A DNA stretch of 64,000 bases, taken from Bifidobacterium catulorum (GTDB lineage Bacteria; Actinomycetota; Actinomycetes; Actinomycetales; Bifidobacteriaceae). The notes under the pieces are model-generated. The model was not told where the DNA came from and made no database searches. It saw nothing but the letters and a program-made list of their open reading frames with translations. Shown in pieces: positions 25,160 to 33,138 of this stretch (positions are counted from its first letter, which is position 1; each line of letters opens with the position of its first letter). The DNA is taken from positions 1 through 64,000 of the forward strand of contig NZ_QFFN01000010.1 in NCBI RefSeq assembly GCF_003129925.1, in the 5' to 3' direction. Made by a program: the position numbers and the translations under genes.

Positions 25160-25951
25160 CTACCGTTCGGAGGCGGGCCTGAACTGGTCGTCGGCGGTGA
25201 AGCAGGTGCGGTACACCATCGTCATGATGAGCGTGTCGGCCACCAGCGTGAGCGCCGCGATGGCGGCGAACACGACGAACTGGTATTTTGCCGCGTTGAT
25301 CGGATCGCCGCCGGCGATGACCTGACCGGCCATCATGCCCGGAATCGTGACGATGCCGCACGACGCCAGCGTGGCCGTGGTCGGCAGCAGGCCCAGCCGG
25401 ATCGACGAGACGATCGACGGGCGTGCCGCCTCCCACGCGCTCGCCCCCAGGGCCAGCATCGTGTCGATCTCGTCGCGCCGCTCGTCCATGCTCTCGTAGA
25501 ACCGGCTCAGCCCCACCGCCAATGCCGACACCGTGTTGCCGAGCAACATGCCGGTGAGCGGCACCACCAGCTGCGGCGCATACCACGGGTGCGGCCGCAC
25601 CACCAGCTCCGTGACCAGCGAGATCATCAGCAGCATCGTGATCGTCAGGCTCAGCAGCACCGGACCGGCCAGTCCCTTCGGCACGCCCTTCGCCCGGGAG
25701 AGGGTGATCTGCACGGCGGCCACCAGCATCACGGCGATCACCGCTAACACCAGCCACACGTTATTCGCCCGAATCACATAGCCGACGACGAACCCCATCG
25801 CGCAGAGCTGGAGGAGCGCCCGGCACGCCGACCACAGCAGCGTCTTGCCGATGCTGATGCGCATCAGCTCGCTGATGCCGGCGGCCACCGCCACCATGGC
25901 CAGGGCCACGAGCAGGCCCCAGACGTCGATATTGTATGAGTTCCCGGTCAT
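25160..25951 (-). CDS. fetB: ABC exporter permease, FetB (UPF0014) type
   Basis: 263 residues with seven or so predicted membrane helices and the UPF0014 signature stretches VVPLTGMLLGNTVSALAVGLSRFYESMDERRDEIDTMLALGASAWEA and TIPGMMAGQVIAGGDPINAAKYQFVV. In E. coli FetAB exports iron and protects against peroxide. It overlaps the ATPase gene by 4 bases. Substrate is inferred from family only. Confidence 0.87.
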   Translation of the reverse strand: MTGNSYNIDVWGLLVALAMVAVAAGISELMRISIGKTLLWSACRALLQLCAMGFVVGYVIRANNVWLVLAVIAVMLVAAVQITLSRAKGVPKGLAGPVLLSLTITMLLMISLVTELVVRPHPWYAPQLVVPLTGMLLGNTVSALAVGLSRFYESMDERRDEIDTMLALGASAWEAARPSIVSSIRLGLLPTTATLASCGIVTIPGMMAGQVIAGGDPINAAKYQFVVFAAIAALTLVADTLIMTMVYRTCFTADDQFRPASER

Positions 25952-26754
25952 ACGGTCTCCTTGACGGAATCATCCCCGACGATACGCATGGTCAGCCGGC
26001 CGTCGGCAAGCGTCGCGATGCGATGCGCCCGACCATCCGGCGGCCGGTGCCGTATGCGCACGATCGCCATGCCGCCCGACGCCGCTTGGGCCATGATGTC
26101 CGCCACCTTCTCAGCGTTCTCGTCGTCCAGCCCCGCATCCACCTCGTCGGCGAGCAGCACCGTCGGCTCCGTCAGCAGCGTACGCGCCAGCGACACACGC
26201 GCCGCCTGACCCCCGGAAAGATCGTGCGGGGGCCTGGAAAGATTGATGTCGGCGCAACCCATCGCATCCAGCGTCTCGCGGATGCGGGAATCGGGAAGCA
26301 GCTCGCGTGCCCTGCGCTCGTTGGTTCGGAAGAAGCGGGCCGGCCCCCTCGTCCGTTCCGCATCGCCCCGTACGGCGAGCGTCCACGGCACCCGAATGGC
26401 GTCGGCCACGGTGTCTCCCGGCAGGATCGGCTTCTGCGGCAGATACGCCACCGCACGACGCCACTGCTGCGGCGTGAATTCGCCGGAATCCCGCCCTTCC
26501 AACATCAACGTTCCCGAAGCATGGGGGTTCAGCCTCGCGAATGCTGTCAGCAGGCTGCTTTTCCCGGAGCCGGACGGTCCCACGAGGTCGACTATCTCGC
26601 CTCCGCCGATGGAGAAATCGACACCATGGAAGATCTCGTGGCCCTTACGGCCGTCGTCCGTGGATGACGCGGCGTCCGGCACGACGCATGACATGCCCGT
26701 CGCGCGGAACGTAAACGATTCGTCTCCCATAATCGGGTACGTTACCGTCGACAT
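25948..26754 (-). CDS. fetA: ABC exporter ATPase, FetA type
   Basis: 268 residues. Walker A GPSGSGKSS, Q-loop AYLPQKP, signature LSGGQAARVSLART and Walker B VLLADEVDAGLD are intact. The switch region reads VRIRHRPPDG, with His retained but its context unusual. A 30-residue N-terminal extension and the insert around AVRGDAERTRGPARFFRTNERRARELL are longer than in E. coli FetA. With FetB it forms a probable metal (iron) exporter. It is divergent from the response regulator gene, with phosphorylated-regulator-type direct repeats between them. Confidence 0.84.
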   Translation of the reverse strand: MSTVTYPIMGDESFTFRATGMSCVVPDAASSTDDGRKGHEIFHGVDFSIGGGEIVDLVGPSGSGKSSLLTAFARLNPHASGTLMLEGRDSGEFTPQQWRRAVAYLPQKPILPGDTVADAIRVPWTLAVRGDAERTRGPARFFRTNERRARELLPDSRIRETLDAMGCADINLSRPPHDLSGGQAARVSLARTLLTEPTVLLADEVDAGLDDENAEKVADIMAQAASGGMAIVRIRHRPPDGRAHRIATLADGRLTMRIVGDDSVKETV

Positions 26755-26777
26755 GCCGTTCCTATCAATCCCCAGCG

Positions 26778-26796
26778 TTTCTTAGTCTTTTCTTAG
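26778..26796 (+). promoter_or_regulatory. Direct repeats typical of an OmpR/PhoB-family site
   Basis: TTTCTTAG occurs twice with an 11-base period (26778-26785 and 26789-26796), the spacing of tandem OmpR-type binding. They lie 60-80 bases before the response regulator start, upstream of a GATAAT -10-like sequence near 26811, and could mediate autoregulation or control of fetA. Confidence 0.55.
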
Positions 26797-26861
26797 CCGT
26801 CGTGAAGTCTGATAATAAGGAAAAGGCACTGGCACGTGCGATACCAAGGCAAGGACATGCG

Positions 26862-27596
26862 ATGAACGATATGCCGGACGACGTCACGACCGCTTCCACG
26901 GACGCCATCTCGATCGATGCCGCCGAGCGACTGCTGCTGCCCGTCGTGCTACTTGTGGAGGACGATTCCAACCTCGGTGCCATGACCGGCGAGATGCTGA
27001 ACGAGCGGTATCGGGTCGACTGGGCGCAGACGGCGTCCGAGGCGCGCGAACGTCTGGGCGGGGCACGGTACGACGCGCTGATCGTCGACCGTCGCCTTCC
27101 CGACGGCGACGGCCTCGACCTGATACGCCTCCTGCGCGGCAGCGGCATATCCACGCCGGCATTGGTGCTGACCGCGCTTTCCGACGTCTCCGACATCGTC
27201 GAGGGCCTGGACTCCGGCGCGAGCGACTATCTGACCAAACCGTTCCATTTCGTGGAGCTGGAGGCGCGTCTGCGTGCATTGCTGCGCGGATTCCACGCCC
27301 AATCCTCCAGCATCATGATCGGCGACTGGCTGCTCAAGACCGCCACCGACGTCATCGAGGATCCGGACGGCCGCGCCGTCTCGCTGACCAACACCGAGAC
27401 CAAGTTGCTGGCCGCGCTCGCCTCGTCGCCCGACCATGTCTTCGACCGGGGCGAGCTGATGCATGGCGTGTTCTCCGACGGCAGCGACACCGGCACCGTG
27501 GATGTCTACGTCTCGTATGTGCGCGGCAAGACCACGAAGACGATCATCGAGACGGTGCGCGGACGCGGCTATCGCATCGGCGCGCCGAGGGCGTAG
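26862..27596 (+). CDS. OmpR-family response regulator
   Basis: 244 residues. The receiver domain has the acidic pair VVLLVEDDSN, phospho-acceptor Asp in ALIVDRRLPDGDG, conserved Thr in LVLTALSD and Lys in YLTKPF. The C-terminal winged helix shows SLTNTETKLLAALASSPDHVF and VDVYVSYVRGKTTKTIIETVRGRGYRIG. The start at 26862 is preceded by AAGGAC; an in-frame ATG 60 bases earlier lacks a ribosome site. The kinase gene follows after 4 bases. An N-terminal extension of about 25 residues precedes the receiver. Confidence 0.92.
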   Translation: MNDMPDDVTTASTDAISIDAAERLLLPVVLLVEDDSNLGAMTGEMLNERYRVDWAQTASEARERLGGARYDALIVDRRLPDGDGLDLIRLLRGSGISTPALVLTALSDVSDIVEGLDSGASDYLTKPFHFVELEARLRALLRGFHAQSSSIMIGDWLLKTATDVIEDPDGRAVSLTNTETKLLAALASSPDHVFDRGELMHGVFSDGSDTGTVDVYVSYVRGKTTKTIIETVRGRGYRIGAPRA

Positions 27597-27600
27597 GAGC

Positions 27601-28659
27601 ATGAGCCGGGAGGCGGGGATGGATACAGGTGCAGGTGTGGGTACGGGCATCGGCAAGGACGTGAAGACCGTCGCCGGGGAGGCCGGGCGATCCGGCGACG
27701 TGGCCGGTTCGGTGCGCCGGCGGATGACCGTCGCCATGGCCGTCATCACCGTGCTCGGAGGGCTCGTGTTCGTGCTCGGCGTGTTGCTCGGATCCCGGCA
27801 TGAGATGGCCGAACGCGGGCTCAACCCCAACGCCGTGTCTCTGGCCGGGCAATACGGATCGGGCATGATGGTCATCGACACGCGCAAGGCCATCCTGCTC
27901 ACGGTGCTGTTCGTGCTCGGCGTGGTCGCGGCCGTGGCGGTCGTCGGCTGGCATTATTCGCGTAGGGAGGTCGCACCGTTGCAGCGTGCGTTCGAGCTGC
28001 AGAGGAACTTCGTGGCCGACGCCAGCCACGAGCTGAAGACGCCGCTCGCCGTAATCTCCACTCGCATCGACCTCATCGACTTCCGCCGCGAACACGGGCA
28101 GCCCATCGACGCCGTGCTCGACGACCTGCGCGGCGATGTCGACCGCATGAACGCCATCGTGACCGATCTGCTGGTCGCCGCTCGCGGCGCCGTCCATATG
28201 GAGCCGGTGGCATTGCGGGACGTTGTGGATCAGTCGGTCGCCGCGGTCCGTCCGCTCGCCGACCGGCACGGCGTCGGCGTCAGGGTCCGTCTGGACGGCG
28301 ATCCCGCGCATTTCGTCGTGCAGGGCAGTGCGGTCGGACTGTCGCGTTGCGTCGTCGCCGTGCTCGACAACGCCATCGCCCACGCGCCGCAGGGAACGGA
28401 GGTCACGGTCGCCCTCGGGTATCGGCATCATCGTGACGTCGTCATCCGGGTGACCGACCACGGTCCCGGAATCGGCGACAATCCCGAACGGCTGTTCCGG
28501 CGCTTCGCCCGCGACGACGACGGTACCGTGCATCAGGGCTATGGTCTGGGACTCGCGCTCGCCCGTGACGTGGCGACGCGTTACGATGGCACGCTCGATG
28601 TGGAATCCACGTCGGCGTCGGGCACCACCATGCGCATCACCCTGCCATTGGCGTCGTAG
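27601..28659 (+). CDS. Sensor histidine kinase
   Basis: 352 residues. A Gly-rich N-terminus is followed by two membrane helices (TVAMAVITVLGGLVFVLGVLLG and ILLTVLFVLGVVAAVAVVGWHY) enclosing a short extracytoplasmic loop of about 35 residues. The cytoplasmic part has the H-box FVADASHELKTPLAVI, N-box VVAVLDNAIAHAP, G1 DHGPGIG and G2 GYGLGLALA. No HAMP or PAS domain is seen; a small-loop intramembrane-type kinase is implied, often tied to envelope or antimicrobial stress. Downstream is a DedA gene. Confidence 0.92.
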   Translation: MSREAGMDTGAGVGTGIGKDVKTVAGEAGRSGDVAGSVRRRMTVAMAVITVLGGLVFVLGVLLGSRHEMAERGLNPNAVSLAGQYGSGMMVIDTRKAILLTVLFVLGVVAAVAVVGWHYSRREVAPLQRAFELQRNFVADASHELKTPLAVISTRIDLIDFRREHGQPIDAVLDDLRGDVDRMNAIVTDLLVAARGAVHMEPVALRDVVDQSVAAVRPLADRHGVGVRVRLDGDPAHFVVQGSAVGLSRCVVAVLDNAIAHAPQGTEVTVALGYRHHRDVVIRVTDHGPGIGDNPERLFRRFARDDDGTVHQGYGLGLALARDVATRYDGTLDVESTSASGTTMRITLPLAS

Positions 28660-28703
28660 GTTCTGTCGTGTCGTGGATTAGCCGCGCCTAAGACCGGCTG
28701 CCG

Positions 28704-28709
28704 TAATGT
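28704..28709 (+). promoter_or_regulatory. -10 box TAATGT of a leaderless dedA start
   Basis: TAATGT ends 7 bases before the ATG at 28717 and no Shine-Dalgarno sequence is present, so dedA probably has its own leaderless transcript rather than depending on the kinase operon. Confidence 0.5.
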
Positions 28710-28716
28710 CGGCGCC

Positions 28717-29379
28717 ATGATCGACAACCTCACCGCATGCCCGGTCTCCACGGGCGGATTCATCGGAGCCATCACCGACTGGCTCGTCGGCCTCATGTCC
28801 GTCATGGGCGGACTGGGCACGGGCGTGGCCGTGCTGCTGGAGAACCTGTTCCCGCCGATCCCCAGCGAGGTCATCCTCCCGCTCGCCGGGTTCACCGCCG
28901 CGCAGGGCCATATGACCCTGGCCGAGGCGATCGCCGGCGCGACCATTGGCTCCGTCGCCGGAGCGCTCATGCTCTACGGCATCGCCTACGCGATCGGTGC
29001 CGAACGCATGCGCCGGCTGTTCGAGCGTATGCCCCTGACCGATGCCTCCGACATCGACAAGGCGAACGACTGGTTCGCCCGCTATGGCTTGCTGTCGGTG
29101 TTCGTGGGCCGCGTCATCCCGATCGTGCGCAGCCTCATCTCCATCCCGGCGGGTATAGCGCGTACGGACGTCGTGCGATTCACCCTGCTGACCGCGGTCG
29201 GCTCGGCCGTCTGGAACACGATCCTCGTCATGGCCGGCTACCTGCTCGGCGCCGGGTGGTGCTCCATCCTCGGGTTCCTCGACCGCTTCCAGTACGCGGT
29301 CGCGGTGGTCGTCGTCGCGCTGGCCGTCTGGTACGTCGTCGTCAAGGTCCGCGCGCACATGGCGGCGAGGGAGGCATAA
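28717..29379 (+). CDS. DedA-family membrane protein
   Basis: 220 residues, five or six membrane segments, PF09335. Signature elements are LLENLFPPIPSEVILPLAGF near the N-terminus and the re-entrant-loop motif FVGRVIPIVRSLISIPAGIARTD. DedA proteins recycle undecaprenyl phosphate or other lipids across the membrane and affect envelope-stress resistance. Placement behind a two-component system suggests an envelope-stress connection. Confidence 0.9.
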   Translation: MIDNLTACPVSTGGFIGAITDWLVGLMSVMGGLGTGVAVLLENLFPPIPSEVILPLAGFTAAQGHMTLAEAIAGATIGSVAGALMLYGIAYAIGAERMRRLFERMPLTDASDIDKANDWFARYGLLSVFVGRVIPIVRSLISIPAGIARTDVVRFTLLTAVGSAVWNTILVMAGYLLGAGWCSILGFLDRFQYAVAVVVVALAVWYVVVKVRAHMAAREA

Positions 29380-29402
29380 GACCCGGTGCCAGACGGGGCG
29401 GG

Positions 29403-30314
29403 TCACGGCTCGCTTGCGACCCCTGCGAGCGCGCCGATGCGTTCGATGAACGCTCTGATCTGCGGTTCCGGGTCGGCGGGGTAGAGGAGACCGTAGTGCA
29501 TGCCGACAGGCCTCGGCCAGTCGACGGGCACGTTGACGAGCTGCGGATGGACCCCGTCCCACATGGGTTTGGAAATGAGAAGGTCGCCCGTTTCGGCGCA
29601 TTCATTGAACAGGTTCAGGTCGTAATGGTCGATGTCGACCAGTTCCACGCCGGCCCGGTGTTCGAGCAGGTCACGGGCGATGTCGTCGGTGCCGCCGCAT
29701 CGGCGCAGGATGCGGATGCGGGTGCGCGTGCCGTCACGGGCGTCGAGATCGTCGAGCCTGAGCCGCGGCAGGCGTGACAGCGGATGGTCGCGAGGCACGG
29801 CCATGCATAGCGGCTCGTAGGAGATCGGCAGCGTGCCGCAGACCTCCGTCCAATGCTCTGGCGCGAACGCGGTGGCCACCGCGTCGATGTCCTCGCACAG
29901 ATGGGCGATGATGTCGTCGATCGGCATCTCATCATCCGGCATCGATACGAGCTCCAACCGTATGGCGGGGTCGGCGCCGCCCTGCCACAGGTCGAGGACG
30001 CGCCGGGCGGGGCGCAGCGCGGAGATGCCGAGTCTGACCGGCGGCGTGCCCGTATGCGCGCGACGTCGCATCCTCGCGATGATCTCGTTCGACTGACGGA
30101 CGATCGAACGGGCGTCCTCGATGAACTCCGCTCCCGCCGCGGTCGGCGTCACGCCGCTGCGGGAGCGGTCGAACACCGTGATTCCATATTCCCTTTCGAA
30201 TGTGTTGACCTGCTTCGCCAATGCCGGCGTCGAGATGTGCAGCCGCCGGGAGGCCGCCGCGAAGCTGCCGGTCTCGGCAGCGGCGATCAATGCGTCCAGT
30301 CTCCGGTCGTACAT
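29403..30314 (-). CDS. LysR-family transcriptional regulator
   Basis: 303 residues. The N-terminal helix-turn-helix is RRLDALIAAAETGSFAAASRRLHISTPALAKQVNTFEREYG, then VFDRSRSGVTPTAAG and a periplasmic-binding-like effector domain. The start at 30314 has GGGAGCGG upstream. It is divergent from a DHA2 efflux gene with a 275-base gap and is its likely regulator. It converges on dedA; the 23 bases between the stops include an ACCCG/CGGGT pair that could serve as a weak bidirectional terminator. Confidence 0.88.
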   Translation of the reverse strand: MYDRRLDALIAAAETGSFAAASRRLHISTPALAKQVNTFEREYGITVFDRSRSGVTPTAAGAEFIEDARSIVRQSNEIIARMRRRAHTGTPPVRLGISALRPARRVLDLWQGGADPAIRLELVSMPDDEMPIDDIIAHLCEDIDAVATAFAPEHWTEVCGTLPISYEPLCMAVPRDHPLSRLPRLRLDDLDARDGTRTRIRILRRCGGTDDIARDLLEHRAGVELVDIDHYDLNLFNECAETGDLLISKPMWDGVHPQLVNVPVDWPRPVGMHYGLLYPADPEPQIRAFIERIGALAGVASEP

Positions 30315-30401
30315 GATCCGCTCCCACCTTTCCTCGCGCTCCGCATGTCGCCCTCGGCGCTCCCGATAGTACGCGCGTGTGCGCCGACCGTAGCATGTAT
30401 G

Positions 30402-30412
30402 AACCAGTGGTT
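30402..30412. promoter_or_regulatory. Short palindrome in the lysR/efflux intergenic region
   Basis: AACCAGTGGTT, with a further GAACCA 20 bases on (within GGCATGAACCA). LysR sites are T-N11-A dyads of this size, so it is a candidate for the adjacent LysR. Confidence 0.35.
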
Positions 30413-30589
30413 TATATGGCATGAACCACAATCGTTCGATAATCGCGTATTTCCAGTCTTTGTCAAGCCTACACTGTCCCATGTGATTGTCCACACGGAT
30501 TATGACGAAACGATATCGGATGTTCATGGAGACAGGCAATCACGCAGAAGACGAAAGACGCAGAAGACGGAAGACAGGGGAGGAACGGC

Positions 30590-32038
30590 ATGCGCTCATC
30601 GACCGCAACGCGCGACATCAAGGACACCGAGGACGGCAGGGTGACGGACATGGACCCCATGGCCTATGGCCGGTCCGCCGCCGACCGTCATGGTCGCCGC
30701 GACGCACGCCATCCGGCGGCGTTCGCCACGGCGGCCGCGTCGATCGCCTCGTTCCTCGTCGGCATGGACGTGCTCATCGTCAACGTGGCGCTGCCGACCA
30801 TCGCCCGTGACCTCGGTGGCGACATGGCCGTCCAACAATGGGTGGTCGACGGCTACAGCCTCCTGTTCGCCGCATTGCTGCTTCTGTGCGGCAATCTCGC
30901 AGACTGTTGGGGCGCCAAACGCGTGTTCATCGCCGGCGCGACGCTGTTCGCGGCGGCGTCGCTGTTCAGCTCGTTCGCATGGTCAATGGCGGTGCTCGTC
31001 GCCGGACGCTGCCTGCTCGGCGTCGCCTCCGCGCTCATCCTGCCCGCATCGATGTCGCTGATCAACGAGGCGAACCCGAATCCGCGCCGCCGCGCATGGG
31101 CATTGGCCCTGTGGGGAGCGGGCGGTGCGAGCGCCTCGGCCGTGGGGCCGCTGCTCGGCGGACTGCTCACGCCGGTCCACTGGAGCCTCGTGTTCGCGAT
31201 CAACGTGCCGTTCTGTCTGCTGGTGCTCCTGCTTACGTTGCGCGTCGCGCCATCGCCGCGACGGCCCAAGCCGTTCGACTGGACGGGGCAGACGCTGGCG
31301 CTGACGGGATTCGTCCTGTTCATCGCGGGCGTCATCGAGATCGGCTCGCTCGGCGTCAACTCGCCCCTCGCATGGGGGTTGACGGCCGGCGGCGCGTTCA
31401 CGCTCGCGGCGTTCGTGCGCTCGCAGACGCGGGCGCGCGCCCCGATGATGCCGCTGGGCCTGTTCCGCGTACGCGGCATGCAGGTGGCGCTGATGATCGG
31501 GTTCGTCATGATCTTCAACTGGTACGGCATGGTGTTCATCTCGACGATGTTCCTGCAGAACGACCGTGGCATGGGCACCCTCGCCGCGGGGCTCGTGTTC
31601 GTGCCGAGCGCGTTCGTCACGGTCTTCGGCAACATCGTCGGCGGGCGCATCATCACCGCACTCGGTTCGAGGTTCTCGATCACGCTCGGACTGGCAATCA
31701 TGATCGCCGGATTCCTGTTCGAGTTCCTGTACCCCGCGCCGATCCCCGTATGGGTGATCGCCACCGGCCTGAGCGTCGTCGGGTTCGGCGCAGCCATCAC
31801 CACGCCGGCCGCCGCGGGCGTCGTCCTCGCCAGTGTGGATGCGGCGCAGGCCGGCATCGCCTCCGCCATGTTCAACACGTTCCGTCAGGTCGGCGGCGCG
31901 GCCGGCGTGGCCGTGTTCGGCGTCGTCGCCACGTTCCTGCCCACGCTGACCCTCGCCCTGAGGGCCGTGTTCCTCGCCTCGGCCGCGCTGCTCGCCCTCA
32001 TCCTCGCCTTCGAGCTGCTGTGCTGGCGCGGACGGTGA
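30590..32038 (+). CDS. DHA2-family multidrug efflux MFS transporter
   Basis: 482 residues, about 14 membrane helices. Helix 1 region SIASFLVGMDVLIVNVALPTIARDLGGDMAVQQWVVDGYSLLFAALLL is the DHA2 motif D1 pattern, motif A is GNLADCWGAKRVF, and motif C is LWGAGGASASAVGPLLGGLL. The 50-residue N-terminus is hydrophilic. AGGGGAGGAA precedes the ATG. Divergent from lysR. Confidence 0.88.
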   Translation: MRSSTATRDIKDTEDGRVTDMDPMAYGRSAADRHGRRDARHPAAFATAAASIASFLVGMDVLIVNVALPTIARDLGGDMAVQQWVVDGYSLLFAALLLLCGNLADCWGAKRVFIAGATLFAAASLFSSFAWSMAVLVAGRCLLGVASALILPASMSLINEANPNPRRRAWALALWGAGGASASAVGPLLGGLLTPVHWSLVFAINVPFCLLVLLLTLRVAPSPRRPKPFDWTGQTLALTGFVLFIAGVIEIGSLGVNSPLAWGLTAGGAFTLAAFVRSQTRARAPMMPLGLFRVRGMQVALMIGFVMIFNWYGMVFISTMFLQNDRGMGTLAAGLVFVPSAFVTVFGNIVGGRIITALGSRFSITLGLAIMIAGFLFEFLYPAPIPVWVIATGLSVVGFGAAITTPAAAGVVLASVDAAQAGIASAMFNTFRQVGGAAGVAVFGVVATFLPTLTLALRAVFLASAALLALILAFELLCWRGR

Positions 32039-32081
32039 GATCGCAATTCCTTCGCAGCGGCAACGTGCCTGCTGTGCACGT

Positions 32082-32738
32082 TCACCTTCCGGCATCGCGG
32101 GCGGCGATACGCTCGCAGAACCCGGTCCGGTCGGCTTCGGTGATCGGACGGACCACACGGGCCGGGTTGCCTACGGCGACCACGCCGGCCGGAATGTCCT
32201 TGGTGACGACCGAGCCGGCTCCGATCACCGAGCCGCGACCGATGGTCACACCGCCGAGCACGGTCACATGTCCGCCCAGCCATACGCCGTTCTCGATGAC
32301 GATCGGTTTCGCCTGACAGGCCCCGGCTTTGCGTTCCTCGAAATCGAGTGCATGGTTCGTGGCGAACAGACCGACCATCGGCGCGATCCACACGTAGTCG
32401 CCGATGGTGATGGGCGCGTTGTCGAGCATCACGCAATCGAAGTTGATGTATGCGTGTGAGCCGATGGTGATGTTGCGGCCGATTTCGCAACGGAAGTTCG
32501 GCTCGATGAACACATCCTCGCCGACGGCTGCGAACAGCCGTTCCAGAATTTCACGGCGATGTTTGACCTCCTCGTAGTCGGTGCGGTTGTAGGCGGCGAG
32601 CAGGCGTTTCGCCTCCGCCCGTTTGCGTTCGATTTCCGGATGCGTGTCCTGATAGGTTTCGCCGGCCACCATCCGGTCCCATTCGATGCGTCCCTCCGGA
32701 GTGAGGTCCGCCGTCACGTCGTATCGATTCGTTGTCAT
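32082..32738 (-). CDS. Maltose/galactoside O-acetyltransferase-like (LbH hexapeptide) protein
   Basis: 218 residues. An N-terminal Maa domain (EWDRMVAGETYQDTHPEIERKRAEAKRLLAAYN) precedes left-handed beta-helix hexapeptide repeats (GRNITIGSHAYINFDCVMLDNAPITIGDYVWIAPMVGLFATNH). The catalytic His lies in FATNHALD, and the C-terminal IGAGSVVTKDIPAGVVAVGNPARVVR is standard. It transfers acetyl from acetyl-CoA to a sugar, possibly detoxifying non-metabolised sugars. Its leader holds two tandem operator-like repeats. An AAGGAAG ribosome site is present. Confidence 0.9.
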   Translation of the reverse strand: MTTNRYDVTADLTPEGRIEWDRMVAGETYQDTHPEIERKRAEAKRLLAAYNRTDYEEVKHRREILERLFAAVGEDVFIEPNFRCEIGRNITIGSHAYINFDCVMLDNAPITIGDYVWIAPMVGLFATNHALDFEERKAGACQAKPIVIENGVWLGGHVTVLGGVTIGRGSVIGAGSVVTKDIPAGVVAVGNPARVVRPITEADRTGFCERIAARDAGR

Positions 32739-32770
32739 GCCGTCATCTTCCTTGATTGGTCATGCGTTTA

Positions 32771-32810
32771 TGTACGTTTGTACATCATCGTTGTACGTTT
32801 GTACATTATA
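32771..32810 (-). promoter_or_regulatory. -10 box and two tandem dyad operators of the acetyltransferase gene
   Basis: TGTACGTTTGTACAT occurs at 32771-32785 and 32792-32806, 21 bases apart (two helical turns). Each is a TGTAC-N4-GTACA dyad, and the first extends to ATGT-N8-ACAT, the classical PadR-family form. A leftward -10 TATAAT (32810-32805) overlaps the second copy. Confidence 0.65.
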
Positions 32811-33138
32811 TGGCATATGCGGCGGCGCGATTCCTCCCCGCTGCGGTATGGCGGCGGCATCGGCGGAATGCGCCACCCGGCTGGGTCGTGACGTTCGGCT
32901 GGGCCGTGCGGAAGCGGGTGTGCCATCCATTCGTATGGTTGACCGGCACATGGGTTATCATGGCTTGTCGGAAAGACCGGCGCCGTCATGGCGGATGTCT
33001 TCCCATCAGACAACCATTCAGGGCCCATCGACCGTATAATCATGCCCGCGTCGGACGCGTCTCGTGCGCTGATGCCGGTCTGCAACAGGTTCGGTTCGCC
33101 GCCGATATCAGGCACGCAAGCACGAAAGAGCAGACGAA
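32811..33138. other. Intergenic region without recognised gene
   Basis: About 330 bases between the acetyltransferase promoter and the next transporter. Short open frames are present but lack ribosome sites and have Arg/Pro/His-heavy shadow composition. I see no RNA gene or strong hairpin. It must contain the promoter of the downstream efflux gene. Confidence 0.5.
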
